A stretch of 64,000 nt of DNA from Leptodactylus fallax (taxonomy: Eukaryota > Chordata > Amphibia > Anura > Leptodactylidae), in assembly GCA_947044405.1 (NCBI GenBank), contig CAMRHE010000506.1, forward strand, positions 802,001 to 866,000, written 5' to 3'. The notes under the pieces were generated by a model, which saw nothing but the letters and a program-made list of their open reading frames with translations, was not told where the DNA came from and did no database searches. A program made the position numbers and the translations under genes. Positions 12,177 to 23,046 of the stretch are shown here, in pieces. How positions within the stretch are numbered: position 1 is the stretch's first letter; the number at the start of each line of letters is the position of its first letter.

Positions 12177-14215
12177 ATATACGCTCCAGCCCTGTCTGTT
12201 CTCCGCTTCTGCCATCAGGGCACAAACACTGAAGTACCCTCTGGAGGAAGAAGCGGAGGCTGGACTGGACAGGAGCGAGGATCCCCAACTTCCATCTGTC
12301 AGGTGCCCTTGGAAACTACTGCCACTCTCATTGACACCAGTGCATCCCCCTCATCACTTTGCTGCCCTTGGGCCTTAGGAGTTTTTCGGAACAAAAGCAG
12401 GCATGACAGCATGAGGAAATGGACTATTTCACCCTGCCAGTGCCACACTGCTTAGCCTGGGACGTTGCATCACCACTATAATACAGAGAAAACCCCACAC
12501 ATGGAGAAAACAAAAAGTAAATGCTAAAGTGTCAAATAAACTATGGTATAGTAATATAAGTAAAGAGTTAAACCCAACCATAAAAGAGCAAAACAACATA
12601 CACATTGAAAATGAGACAAAGATAAGTGGTAGAATTTCTTAAGCATCATGCCTTAAAGATGACCTGATCGCTCTTCTGAAATGTCTATTTTTGTGTGTTT
12701 CTCTTGAAATAGCAGCTCTGGAGTGTCTCTCTTATAACCCTGCATTATGTCATAACACCCAGTTATCAATTTGTTTATAAATTTCAAGGGGTTATAACAA
12801 GGAAAGGGAACAGCACAGAGTTCTAAGGAACTTTGCTCCAGAATGGTTCTATTATGGTGGAATGCAAGTATTTAATAACAGACATGTGACAGGTCCTCGC
12901 GAAAGGTCAGAGAAGAGTACATCAACATAATGGGGCCAATGAGCTAAACAGAATGAAATAAGTTCCAAAAGAAGACCGTTCAGAGAGTATGGGTGCTTAT
13001 TTTATATGGATAAGGTATAACGGAGGATAGAAGGGGCCCATTGCCCAATTCTCAGAAGCCATATTGTATGAAAGCGATCCCTGGTATCTCCTTATGTTGC
13101 TTCAGTCTTCTCATAAAGTATGATATGGCAAATCTGTACTATTGGTACTTTTTTACGTCAAGCAGACGATACAAAAATAAAGCAACCAGAAAACAGTAAT
13201 AAAGTAACCTTTTAAAAATCTTTCTATAAATTGATAGTAAAGTGTGTACATAAAGAATAACATTATTATTACATTATCTGACCTATAGTCTGAATCATAG
13301 CTTTAATTCTCTTTTGCCCCTTAACTGGTAAGTGGAGACTAGCTGCTATGGTGTCTTTCATACACTGCATACAGAAAGTAGAGGAGAATCTGCTCTATTA
13401 CTCTCACTCAAGCAGGGTCATATAATATGATAATATAATACAGCGAAGTATTTACCAGTATTGATGTAAATAAAGCAGTTGGGATGAGATAGAAACTTGT
13501 TATTTAGGTCCAACAGCTTCTGTCTGTGGCTGTGTCTTTCTGCTTTCTCCTGCTTTTACCCCCTTCATAGACTTCTATGTAATCTGATAACTCTGTGAGT
13601 TTCAGTTCTGCCAAAATGGATTTGGCAGAGATTTCAGAGTAACTGTAAATTGAGAAAGAATGAGAGTAGAAAAAGAATCAGATACTGTAAGCTGAGAAAG
13701 GAGCATTTTTATTGGATTAAATATATAACAAAGTTTCTTATATTTGCTTTGACTATTAATGTTTGGCAGTATAGATCCATATGAGGCTGCTAACTCAGGT
13801 CATTAGGTAGGGGTGGGATTTGTGGCAGGATTATAGTCTCTACAATACGGCCATATTACAACCATCTGAATAAACCTTTACGCAAAGATAGTGACCATTT
13901 AAAGACTTGTATGTTAGATCCTTAGACTGCAACTACTTGGTAGTTGGCCCCAGCAGTGACAACTAAACAAGGACATGCAATTATTTGCAAACAGGTAACC
14001 AGACAGTACAGGAACAAGCAGGGAATTTGCAACAGAACCAAGTCTGTATTTGTAAAATAAGGCAGAGTTCGCAGCAGTTTAGGAGAGGTTAGTTTTTAGC
14101 AGCAGAGAAACAGAGTATAGGTTGTAACTGTAAAGCATGGACTAGATGTGACAACAAAGGAGTAGCAGAGCCAGACGTGGCAATGTTGAAGTGTATGATT
14201 TTTTTGGTCTCCTTT
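12177..14215. other. 2-kb unique sequence, nothing recognised
   Basis: No domain-bearing ORF, tandem repeat or inverted terminal repeat was noticed on either strand. Confidence 0.4.
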
Positions 14216-14965
14216 ACACACATTGATAACGCACATAGTGATTATGTGGTACAGATAATGCACACACTGATGTCCCAGTACCAGGATAATGCACAGAGGG
14301 ATGTCACATTACCAGGATAATGCACAGAGGGATGTCACATTACCAGGAGTGATGTCACAGGGAAGAGATACAGGGAATGTACATTGTCCCTGTACAGTGA
14401 TGTTACAGTACAGGGACAATGTACATGGTGATATCACTGTACTGGGATAATGAACACAGTAATGTCACAATACAGGAATAATGTACACAGTGATGTCACA
14501 GTACAGGGATAAAAAACACATTGATGTCACAGTACAGGGATAATAAACAGTGATGTCACAGGACAGAGATAATGTACAAAGTGATGTCACAGTACAGGTA
14601 TAATGTACATGGTGATGTCACAGTACAGGGATAATGTACATAGTGATGTTGCAGTGCAGGGATAATGCACTCAGTAATGTCACAGTACAGGGATAATAAA
14701 CTTAGTGATGTCACAGAACAGAGAAAATGCACACAGTGATGTCACAGTACAGGGATAATAAGCTTAGTGATGTCACAGACAGAGATAATGCAAACAGTGA
14801 TGTCACAGAACAGAGAAAATGCACATAGTGATGTCACAGTACAGAGATAATAAGCTTAGTGATGTCACAGACAGAGATAATGCAAACAGTGATGTCACAG
14901 AACAGAGAAAATGCACATAGTGATGTCACCGTACAGGGATAATAAACACGGTTATGTAATGGTAC
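14216..14965. repeat. 31-bp minisatellite, about 24 units
   Basis: The unit is 'agtgatgtcacagtacaggg' plus 'ataatgcacac', 31 bp. The distal part shows a three-monomer higher-order repeat: the 'aagctt' variant recurs at 14,760 and 14,852, 92 bp apart, with the same ordered variants between. A perfect 19-bp inverted repeat (14,377-14,395 with 14,408-14,426) lies inside the array, showing a local inversion of one unit. Confidence 0.95.
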
Positions 14966-15240
14966 AAAGGACACAAATAAAGCCCCTTTTCTACTACAGC
15001 AATCAGTAGTTCTCTATTGTAAGGGTCAGGATGGGGTTAAATCTTCAACATTATATAGAAATTATATGTTATTTTCAGAACAGATGTAGTTACGCATGTG
15101 AATTTATTCCTGTCTTTATTGCTTGGATTACTAGATTGAAGCGTCCTTCTCTACCAATTAATTCATCTGCCACGATACAACGTCCTTGACCCTATAGGCT
15201 AAAAATAGGACCTTCGTATATTTTAACTTTAAATGATTTA

Positions 15241-15740
15241 ATTGGAATCATATGTAAGAAGTGGAGACTACAGAAGAGAAATCTGTCGAGATTAATACAT
15301 GACGGATTATTATTTCCTGTTCCTGTATAAACTCTTGGAAAATATGACCAAGCCGTGCAGATCTATGACGCAACAAGATGTGGAAGCCTCTCCATTGTGA
15401 GAAGATCCTTTTTCTTGGCATTAGCTTTGTTGGGCCATGACCTCTGAGTGATTTGCTATGTACAGTATGTAAAATGACTCCATCTTGCATGAGATCACTG
15501 CCTCCATATTAATGAAAAATGCAAGGTCAGTATGCTGTTTAGACTGAAACATCCCTGGGAGCCGATTGTTTTCAGCGTAAGCTGTATGCATCTTAATAAA
15601 GCAATACTAAGATGGAAAATATCTCTGAGATATAATTATGCTGAACGCATTTTATTTAAGGGGGAAATACACTGTGACTGGAAAGCTGCATGCTGCCGCG
15701 CTGAATGTGCAAAATGGATCCATCTCTCAGGGACGTAACT
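15241..15740. other. candidate conserved non-coding block
   Basis: Balanced, non-repetitive sequence with AT-rich homeodomain-like words ('catcttaataaagcaatac', 'gatataattatgctgaac') and no similarity to any repeat in this window. It resembles developmental enhancers in texture only. The two short ORFs over it show no domain. This is an inference from composition. Confidence 0.3.
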
Positions 15741-15744
15741 TCTA

Positions 15745-15850
15745 TTGTATCCCAGAATCTTGATCAAAACAGATTTTCATTAGTATTTGTGCTGTGGACC
15801 AACACATTTCAGACCAAGTTCTTCATCAGGTACCAAACCCAGTAATAGTT
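15745..15850. repeat. relic with 'cacatttcagaccaagttc..ttcatcagg' motif
   Basis: The string 'acatttcagaccaagttctt' followed by 'catcagg' is a version of the 'acgcgtttc...ttcatcagg' core seen at 37.45 kb and, inverted, at 53.2 kb. Only this core is recognisable. Confidence 0.5.
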
Positions 15851-16520
15851 ATCAGGGGAATTTAGCAAAGTTATCACGGTAGATTCTGGTGTAGAATTTT
15901 TGCACCACAGATGTGCCATTTTGCAGTTGACAGAGAAGGCGGGTTAGGGATACCTTGACCTGTCAAATTTACTATAACTCATGCCGGAAAACCTGTTGAA
16001 ATCTTTGCCAACCTCTAACGGGTGTAGGTTCAATTCTGGCTCACGGTAGAAAATGTCAGTCTTAAAAAGTTTCTTTCCTACTGTCTCTTATCTGACAGCA
16101 ACTCACTTTGAATCCACAATGTACTTGGGGGGGGGGCAATTTATTAAGACTGCCATTTCCTCCACCAGTCTTAATAAATTCCCCGCTGACACAATAGGTT
16201 CCAGTATCATGAAGAGTCTGGCCTCTTAATAATTCTGGAGCGTTTCGGGAGGTTCCATGCCCCAAAATTGAAACCTACACTGGGCAGGGACTGGTGTACA
16301 TTTCAGCATTAATCACGCCAGCTTTCTTTCATGATTATAGTAAATCTGACAAGCCAAGGTATCCCTGCCCTGGCCCGCATTGATCCCCATTCCGTTTCAC
16401 CCACAGTCTTAAAATGTTGCAAGTGGGGTACGTATCTTCGGCACAAATTAGGTGTACTAAAGATGCACCATTTCTATGTCAGAAAACTGGTATGATAACT
16501 TTAATAAATTCCTTCCAGTC
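15851..16520. mobile_element. MITE(s) of the 'aatttattaagactgg' family
   Basis: 'gggcaatttattaagactgc' at about 16,135 pairs with 'ccagtcttaataaattcccc' at about 16,167, forming a palindromic end. Further 'agaaaactggtatg' and 'ctttaataaattcc' words close the block near 16,520. A similar but poorer segment covers 15,851-16,060. Related copies are at 47.3, 50.2 and 50.96 kb. Confidence 0.6.
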
Positions 16521-17102
16521 TTCCTTGATATAGATATAGAAAAAAATTCTGGGATTTAACTGGAAAAACAGGACCATGAAATAGGACATTTTTGCAAATT
16601 CAGCACCATAGCGTTGGATCCATCACTGTAGAAGTAATTTTTTATTTCTGTTTGATTATTCTATGTTGACATTTTTGGAATTTTACGACCAAGTACTTAT
16701 TACTGAAGTTACAATTTTTTCAGTCATCCAGGAAAAAAATTAATCTTTTATTGTAAGGGGCCAGTTCCAATTTTTCTATGAGGTCTTGAGTTTAGTAGCT
16801 TTATCCTTGAAGCTTGCTGATATGTTAATATCCTATTGTTTCTCATCTGGTTTGAAGTGATAAAATATATTTTGAGTGTTGTTCAAGGAAATCCAGCTGC
16901 AGGAAGTAGTTATTGTATGCGGGTCTGTTATGTGGTACTAGATGTGAATCAGCAGTTTTGAGTTCCTTTTGCTATTTTTGTGCGCATTTTGTGTTTCAAG
17001 ATGAACCTTAAAATCTTGGTTTACTGTTAAGAAATATGCCATATATATTTGATAGATGCAGTGGTCACCTCTGGGACATGCACTTATGTAATACATGGGG
17101 GC
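16521..17102. other. unique sequence, nothing recognised
   Basis: AT-rich, without a repeat or gene signature. Confidence 0.4.
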
Positions 17103-17455
17103 CCTCTAACCAGTGTCGGACTGGGATGTCTAGGGCCCACCAGTGGAATTGCTTCTAGGGGCCCGCCATCAGGACCCCTGCAGATCAGCGGTATCGAGAC
17201 AGGGCGGCAAAAGGTAATAACATGTTGGGAGCCATGTTGCTCACCCACCATACCATGTGCACCACTACACTACCTAAACCCACTGCTACACCCTGTATGG
17301 CAAGTGAACACCATGGCTCTTAGAATTGTTACCTGTAGCCGCACTGTCCTGTAAAAGCTGATCTACAGAGGTCCTGGCTGTTGTATCATCGCAGATGTAA
17401 TATTGCTGGCCTATCCTAAGGACAGGCCATCAATATTAGAAATATGGATAAATCC

Positions 17456-17813
17456 TTTGAAGAGGTTGTCCAGGAATTGGCGCAACCCATGTCCCTTGCG
17501 GGAGGTGTAAAATAAAAAAATAAAAAATCATACTCACCTGTCCCTGGCGTTCCGTTGTCCGCTGCCAGTGTCCTTTCAGTCTCGTGCCGGCGACTCCTTG
17601 CTGGGAGTCCTGCACCTCATGTGACCGCTAAGACCAATTAGGTACAGGATTTCCAGAAATGAGGGGCCACCATGAGACCGAACAGATAGAGGCAGGGGAC
17701 AATGGGGTGCTGGGGACAGGTGAGTATGCTTTTTTTGAAATTTTTTTTTTATTTTTACACCTCCCTGGCGGCCGCCACAGTGGTTGCTCTAGTTTATGGA
17801 CAACTTCTTTTAA
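17456..17813. mobile_element. TTAA-type MITE nested in the hAT-like element
   Basis: The left 'agaggttgtcc' and right 'ggacaacttct' ends are bordered by TTGA and TTAA. Interior 'tactcacctgtccc' and 'ggggacaggtgagtat' form an inverted pair. TTAA target sites suggest a piggyBac-type source, which is inferred. Confidence 0.7.
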
Positions 17814-17990
17814 GGGGTTGTCTGGGCCAAATTTTTTTATGGCCACTTCACTGGTCCCCCCATACGGTGGCCTCTTCACTGGTCTCCCATACTGTATGGG
17901 GAACAGTGATGGAGCCATTATATTGTGTGGGAGCAGTGATGGGGGATAACATCCTGTGGAGGGGACATTAAACTGTGTGGGGCATATTAA

Positions 17991-18400
17991 AGGGGTTGTC
18001 CAGAGTTACCTTTTTTATGGCCTAAGGTCAGGATAGGCCATAAATACCTGATCAGTATGGGGCTGACACACGGCCCCATCAGCTGTTTGGAGCCACTTCC
18101 GGCACCCGTTCTGTACACAACACAGGGCCGGAAGCAGAAAGCTCCATCCGCTGTTTAGTTTCCCGGCGCCTTCACTGCAGCTCAGCTCCTACTGACTTCA
18201 ATAAGTGCTGAGATACAGTGAAGGTGCCCGGCTAATACACAGTGGACAGAGCTTTCTGCTTCTGGCCCCGTATTGTGTACAGGACGGGCGCCAGAAGTGG
18301 CTCCTTACAGCTGATCAGTCCGGGGTCAGCCCCGTACAGATAAGATATCTATGGCCTATCCTGAGGATATACCATAACAAATTATGCCTGGACAACCCCT
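17991..18400. mobile_element. TTAA-flanked MITE (410 bp), 'aggggttgtcc' TIR
   Basis: TTAA at 17,987-17,990 and 18,401-18,404 borders inverted ends 'aggggttgtcc' and 'ggacaacccct'. The body is a long imperfect palindrome ('ggataggccataaatacc' against 'tatctatggcctatcctgag'; 'gccggaagcagaaagctcc' against 'gagctttctgcttctggc'). The same architecture occurs at 36.7 and 57.0 kb. Confidence 0.88.
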
Positions 18401-18432
18401 TTAATATACCCCCCTAATGAGCCATACTTTAA

Positions 18433-18826
18433 AGAGGTTGTCCAGTATAATTTTTGTCTTTTTTATAATTAGTCCAGGAGAAGTTAATCCCCCCAAAAAA
18501 AAACAAAAACATACTAAACATACTCACCTGTCCCCGGTGCTCCGGTGTCAGCAGGTCCCAGCACGGTCCGGTCCTGCTGCTCCGCTGTCTTCTTTTGCAG
18601 GAATTCCTCACTGGCTGTGACGTCCCAGGTCCCTTCCTTTAGGCCGCTGATTGGCTTCAGGGGTGACATCACAGGTAGTCACGTGCAGGGGGAACTTGCG
18701 CTGGAAGAAAACAGAGCTGCAGGCCGAACCGCGCTGGGAGACACTGGGGACAGGAGAGAAAGTTTGTTGTTTTTTTTTACCTGCCCCAGTGTAATTTAAA
18801 AAAAAATGTTATCCTGCACAACCCCT
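18433..18826. mobile_element. TTAA-flanked MITE (394 bp)
   Basis: TTAA at 18,429-18,432 and 18,827-18,830 brackets 'agaggttgtcc' and 'acaacccct' ends. The interior carries 'tactcacctgtccccggtgc' and its partner 'ggagacactggggacagg', as in the 17.46-kb copy, so these two form a subfamily distinct from the 17.99-kb one. Confidence 0.82.
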
Positions 18827-19512
18827 TTAATGTCCCCCAGGCTATTGGCTTCCATCACTGCCCCTCCAATGACCCCATCAGTGGTCCCCATACAGTATAG
18901 GGGACCAGTGAAGGGGCCACTGTACAGGGAGGAATATTGATGTATATATGCCCATACAGTGGCCCCTTCACTGTTCTCCCCTATAGCAGTATTGGAGTTT
19001 CTGCGACTTAGGTATTGTTATGCTGGAGCCCTAGAGCAGGCACCAGCATAACAATACAGTGAGAAATTAGCTGGGGTGGGAGGGGGGGAATTACAACTCT
19101 CAACAGACCCAGAGCATCTGGAATTGTTAGGGGTTGTAGTTATCAGAGTTGTCAGTGAAGTTGAAAGATTTGGGGGCAAAATAGGGGGGAAAAGTTGTTT
19201 TTTTGTTTGCGTGGTTAAGTTGTACTTACCTTTCACACTGCTGGTCTGGGCTCCTATGCAGAAACCGCCACCGCGCACAGCATCAGTACGTCACTGACGC
19301 TTGCAGCAACAAGCTGCAACTGGATTGGTTCCATTGGCTGCCCATCAGGATCCCCCCACCCCCCTCCCTAGAGTAAATTCTTGATAGTGACGGTTACGGG
19401 TGCTGCAGCGATATCTCAGATACTTGATAGAGATACAGCTTTAGTACCCACAACCGCAGTTGTCAAGAACATGGTGAATGAGCAGCGCAGCACCCGGCAT
19501 GTAAACAATACT

Positions 19513-20340
19513 TGGACAGTATAATATGCTCCGCAGTGTCCCCAACACAGCATTATATGCTCCACAGTGGCCCCCACACAGCATTATATGCTCCGCAGTG
19601 GCCCCAACACAGCATTATATGCTCCGCAGTGGCCCCAACACAGCATTATATGCTCCCCAGGGTCCCCCACACAGCATTATATGCTCCGCAGTGGCCCCCA
19701 CACAGCATTATATGCTCCGCAGTGGCCCCAACACAGCATTATATGCTCCGCAGTGGCCCCAACACAGCATTATATGCTCCGCAGTGGCCCCCACACAGCA
19801 TTATATGCTCCGCAGTGGCCCCAACACAGCATTATATGCTCCGCAGTGGCCCCAACACAGCATTATATGCTCCCCAGGGTCCCCCACACAGCATTATATG
19901 CTCCGCAGTGGCCCCAACACAGCAGTATATGCTCCGCAGTGGCTCCCACACAGCATTATATGCTCCGCAGTGGCCCCCACACAGCATTATATGCTCCGCA
20001 GTGGCCGCAACACAGCATTATATGCTCTGCAGTGGCCCCAACACAGCATTATATGCTCCGCAGTGGCCCCAACACAGCATTATATGCTCCGCAGTGGCCC
20101 CAACACAGCATTATATGCTCCGCAGTGGCTCCCATACAGTATTATATGCCCTCAGTGGCCCCCACACAGTATTATATGCCCACAGTGGCCCCCACACAGT
20201 ATTATATGCCCTCAGTGGCCCCCACACAGTATTATATGCCCACAGTGGCTCCCACACAGTATTATATGCCCTGAGTGGCCCCCACACTGTATTATATGCC
20301 CAAAGTGACCCACACACACTATTAGGTGCTCCACAGTGGC
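19513..20340 (+). repeat. 31-bp minisatellite with a 30-bp subarray
   Basis: About 20 units of 'cagcattatatgctccgcag' plus 'tggccccaaca' (31 bp) are followed from about 20,130 by 6-7 units of 'cagtattatatgccctcagt' plus 'ggcccccaca' (30 bp). The variant 'ctccccagggtccc' recurs at 19,653 and 19,870, exactly 217 bp (7 x 31) apart, showing block duplication. The unit has no stop in any forward frame, which gives overlapping open frames of 235-297 codons. These are not genes. Confidence 0.97.
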
Positions 20341-20354
20341 CCCCCCCACCCCCA

Positions 20355-20720
20355 GAGCCGGTGCTATTATTATACTCTGGGGTCTCCTCAGACCCCAGAA
20401 TATGATAAGTACAGGTCCAGGAGAAGTGTTTAAAAATAACAAACACTTATACTCACCTTGTCTTACCTCTCCGGGGCATCCTCGCTCCGTCCTGCTGTCT
20501 TTACCATCTTCCTTGGTCCCCTGGTCTCCACGTCCTGTGTCCCAGACGTCACCGCTGGGGCCTGTGATTGCACCTCAGCGGTCACGTGGGACGCGATGAC
20601 GTCATTACGCTGGCGCGCCCCATGTCGCCGCTGGGGCCTAATCACAGGCCCCTGCAGTGAGGCGTGAAAAGTGCCGGAGACGATGCTGAATCCAGGACAG
20701 CCAGGTGAGTATTTTTTTTT
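20355..20720. mobile_element. 'tactctgggg' MITE-family fragment inside the hAT-like element
   Basis: It contains 'tgctattattatactctggg' with the palindromic partner 'cagaccccagaatatgat', the 'acttatactcacct' block, and the inverted pair 'ggggcctgtgattgcacctc'/'ggggcctaatcacaggcccc'. No TA-flanked ends are visible, so it may be a captured internal segment rather than a separate insertion. Confidence 0.7.
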
Positions 20721-21062
20721 TTTGTCACTTCCCCTGGGCTGGCACCTAATGGAAAGGGACCGGCCCCTTTCCATTAACAATAGGTATAGCGGTCGGGGAA
20801 CCAGGCCTTCCCCGACCACTATCATGATAGTCCGGGGCCCCGGCCATTTCCAGCTGGCCGCGGGCCCCGCACCCTCTGGCCACGATCGTTACGCCACTGT
20901 CCATTGGTCAGGGGCCCGATCGGGAAGGTAAGGAGCCGGTCGGGCCCCTGACCGTCCCGATCAGACCCTTGACCTTTGCATTGGCAAAATGAGTACTAAT
21001 AGTCGGGGCCCAACGGGGGATTCACCGGTTCCCCGGTGGGCCAGTCCGACCCTGCCTCTAAC

Positions 21063-22194
21063 CCTCAACCCATCTTTGCGTCTTTGAATGAAGAAATTGT
21101 TCCATATATATGGCTCTATCCAATTACTTTTATGGCAGTTATGGCAACAGCATACTTAGAAAGGCCCACCTGTAAAGTTACTGTGGTCCCACTGTAGGTG
21201 GAGTAGCTCAGTGGGAGGAAGGCCAGAAAGCTGGAATACTACGTAGTTACTGTGGTCACGGTGGCAAGGATTTCTATTAGATCATCCAAATCTCCTCCTA
21301 GGCTAGTGCAGTGCTGAGGGGGCCTCTGGTGGCAGTAGTAGTGTTTCCCCTAGGGAACAACCTAAAAGTAAAGACTTCCTTAGCCCAGTGGTGGTTGTAG
21401 TGCCCTTAATGGTAGGTGCAAGAATGAGAATCAGGAGACAGGGTTCCAAACATAATAACTCATGGTTTACTAATCCAGAACGGGCTGGAATACAACCGCC
21501 TCCAGATACTGGAGGTTCAGATATTAGGAACTTTACACTGGGATTGGAGCAGAAGTTGTAGATGGTACTTCCCAGGTGTCTGCAATGCCCAGGCCGCGGA
21601 GTGCAGATCCAAAAAAGGTTGTCTTAACTGACCTGAGACTAACAGGTGAGGCCCAAGTAACTTTACCCTCACAGTCTTCTCTTGCACAAAAATGAGCAGG
21701 GATAATTCCCATCTCCTGGCTGCAGAACAACACTTTGACTGTTCTTGAGCTGGCTTAGAGGTTAGCCTTACCAAGGCCGGTAACTTAGCCTCTCACCTGC
21801 ACTTTCCATATCTGGGGAAACTTAACTCTTCTTCTCCTTCTAATGCAGGGAAGGGGCAACTAACTGTAACCTCCTCTTTCCTAACCAAAGTTTCCTAAGT
21901 CATGGGTCATACCATCAGCTCAGTTCCCAACTATAATAGTTTGCCCTGTTGATGGCGCATATGCATGTTCAGCTCACAGCACTATCATTACTATATACAT
22001 AGGCAAATATAATCAAAACCACTGCATAGGGAGCTATAGGCATTCAGTTTGTCAATGTATTTTATATGGTGCCTTATGGTGACACTGCACAGAGAATAGG
22101 TTTGTGATATTAAGCATGCTACGACAGAAAAAAAAAAATGCGTGCAATATTTTGCAGAAAAAACAAAAGGCATACGAAGAACAGTAGAACCCCA
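21063..22194. other. unique sequence, nothing recognised
   Basis: No repeat ends, tandem structure or domain-bearing ORF noticed. Confidence 0.4.
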
Positions 22195-22300
22195 TAGGCG
22201 TCTATGAGTGTTATATCAGTGGCCTGGGTCACCCCTGAGGCCTGTTATTGGGCCTCAGTAGTCGCTTGAGCGGTGACTACTGGGGACAGAAGACCAAACT
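22195..22300. mobile_element. short 'tactctgggg' MITE-family relic
   Basis: 'cacccctgaggcctgttatt' followed by 'gggcctcagtagtcgc' matches the inner inverted-repeat block of the family. The rest is lost. Confidence 0.55.
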
Positions 22301-22739
22301 GGTTTGTTTATCTCTCTATGTATTAGATCTTCATAAAGGGTGGAAGTTCTGTGAATAACTTTATAGTGGAAGTTTTTGTCATGTGAATTTTTTTTTTTAT
22401 TGCTGACACATTGCAAATTCTAGATACATAAGCAAAAACAAACAAAAACATATTTCAGAAAAAGCTTAGCATTAATTCTAATCTATCAAACATGAGACAT
22501 TATAAAATATAATATAAAAATGCAGAAACCTATAATGTAGATAATTCTGAAAGTGCAGCATGCAAGTGTTTTTCCCCATGGGCATGTGTCTCACTTTAGC
22601 TCCAACTTAAATGCATTTGCCCCATCATAAATAGGTACAATATATCTCTAAATTCTAATCATTTAATCATAAAAATACATACCATGACCAAAATATTACG
22701 CCCATACATTGACCAATTACCACTATACAGTACAGTACT

Positions 22740-23046
22740 GATCAGACGCCATACTCAGATGTGTTTGACCTCAGTTCCTTTTGGTACCATTTCTGTTAGT
22801 TTCATCAACCAATATGCTAATTCGTCATTCTAATATCAGGTGGGTGGTCCTGGTATGGAGCCTGGGACCACCCACCTGACAGTAAAGCTTCTAATTAGCA
22901 TACTGGGGCCTAAACTAACAGAAATGGTTGCTCTGGAATGGTGTGGGCTAGGAAAATAATTCCAACTGCATCAGAATCAGTTGCATCTACTGAAGGATAC
23001 AAATAGTTGGAGTTGGTGAAGGTGGTGACAGGTCTTTTTGAACCTT
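22740..23046. mobile_element. palindromic MITE, 'gaccac' core, decayed ends
   Basis: A perfect 15-bp stem (22,836-22,850 with 22,865-22,879) sits in a larger inverted repeat: 'ccatttctgttagttt' on the left and 'aaactaacagaaatgg' on the right. The right flank 'ggtggtgacaggtctttttg' resembles the end of the TTAA MITE at 39.77-40.08 kb, which also shares 'accagaatcagtgg'-type words. Confidence 0.75.

Larger units (their letters stand above)
17111..21054. mobile_element. compound hAT-like non-autonomous element (3.9 kb)
   Basis: The ends are 'cagtgtcggactgg' (left) and 'ccagtccgaccctg' (right), imperfect inverted repeats that continue into matching 'ggcccacc' and 'ggggccc' words. Both are flanked by the identical octamer 'cctctaac' (17,103-17,110 and 21,055-21,062). 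An 8-bp duplication with CAG...CTG ends is characteristic of hAT transposons. No transposase ORF is present. The interior holds at least three TTAA-type MITEs, a 31/30-bp minisatellite, a fragment of the 'tactctgggg' MITE family and a GC-rich tail with several palindromic 'ggggccc' blocks. It is therefore a non-autonomous carrier that has itself been invaded. Confidence 0.85.

Noticed and set aside
19512..20405. 297-codon forward ORF as a repetitive protein gene
   Set aside because: It is the 31-bp minisatellite translated. All three frames are open because the unit lacks stops; there is no codon bias, start context or splice signal.
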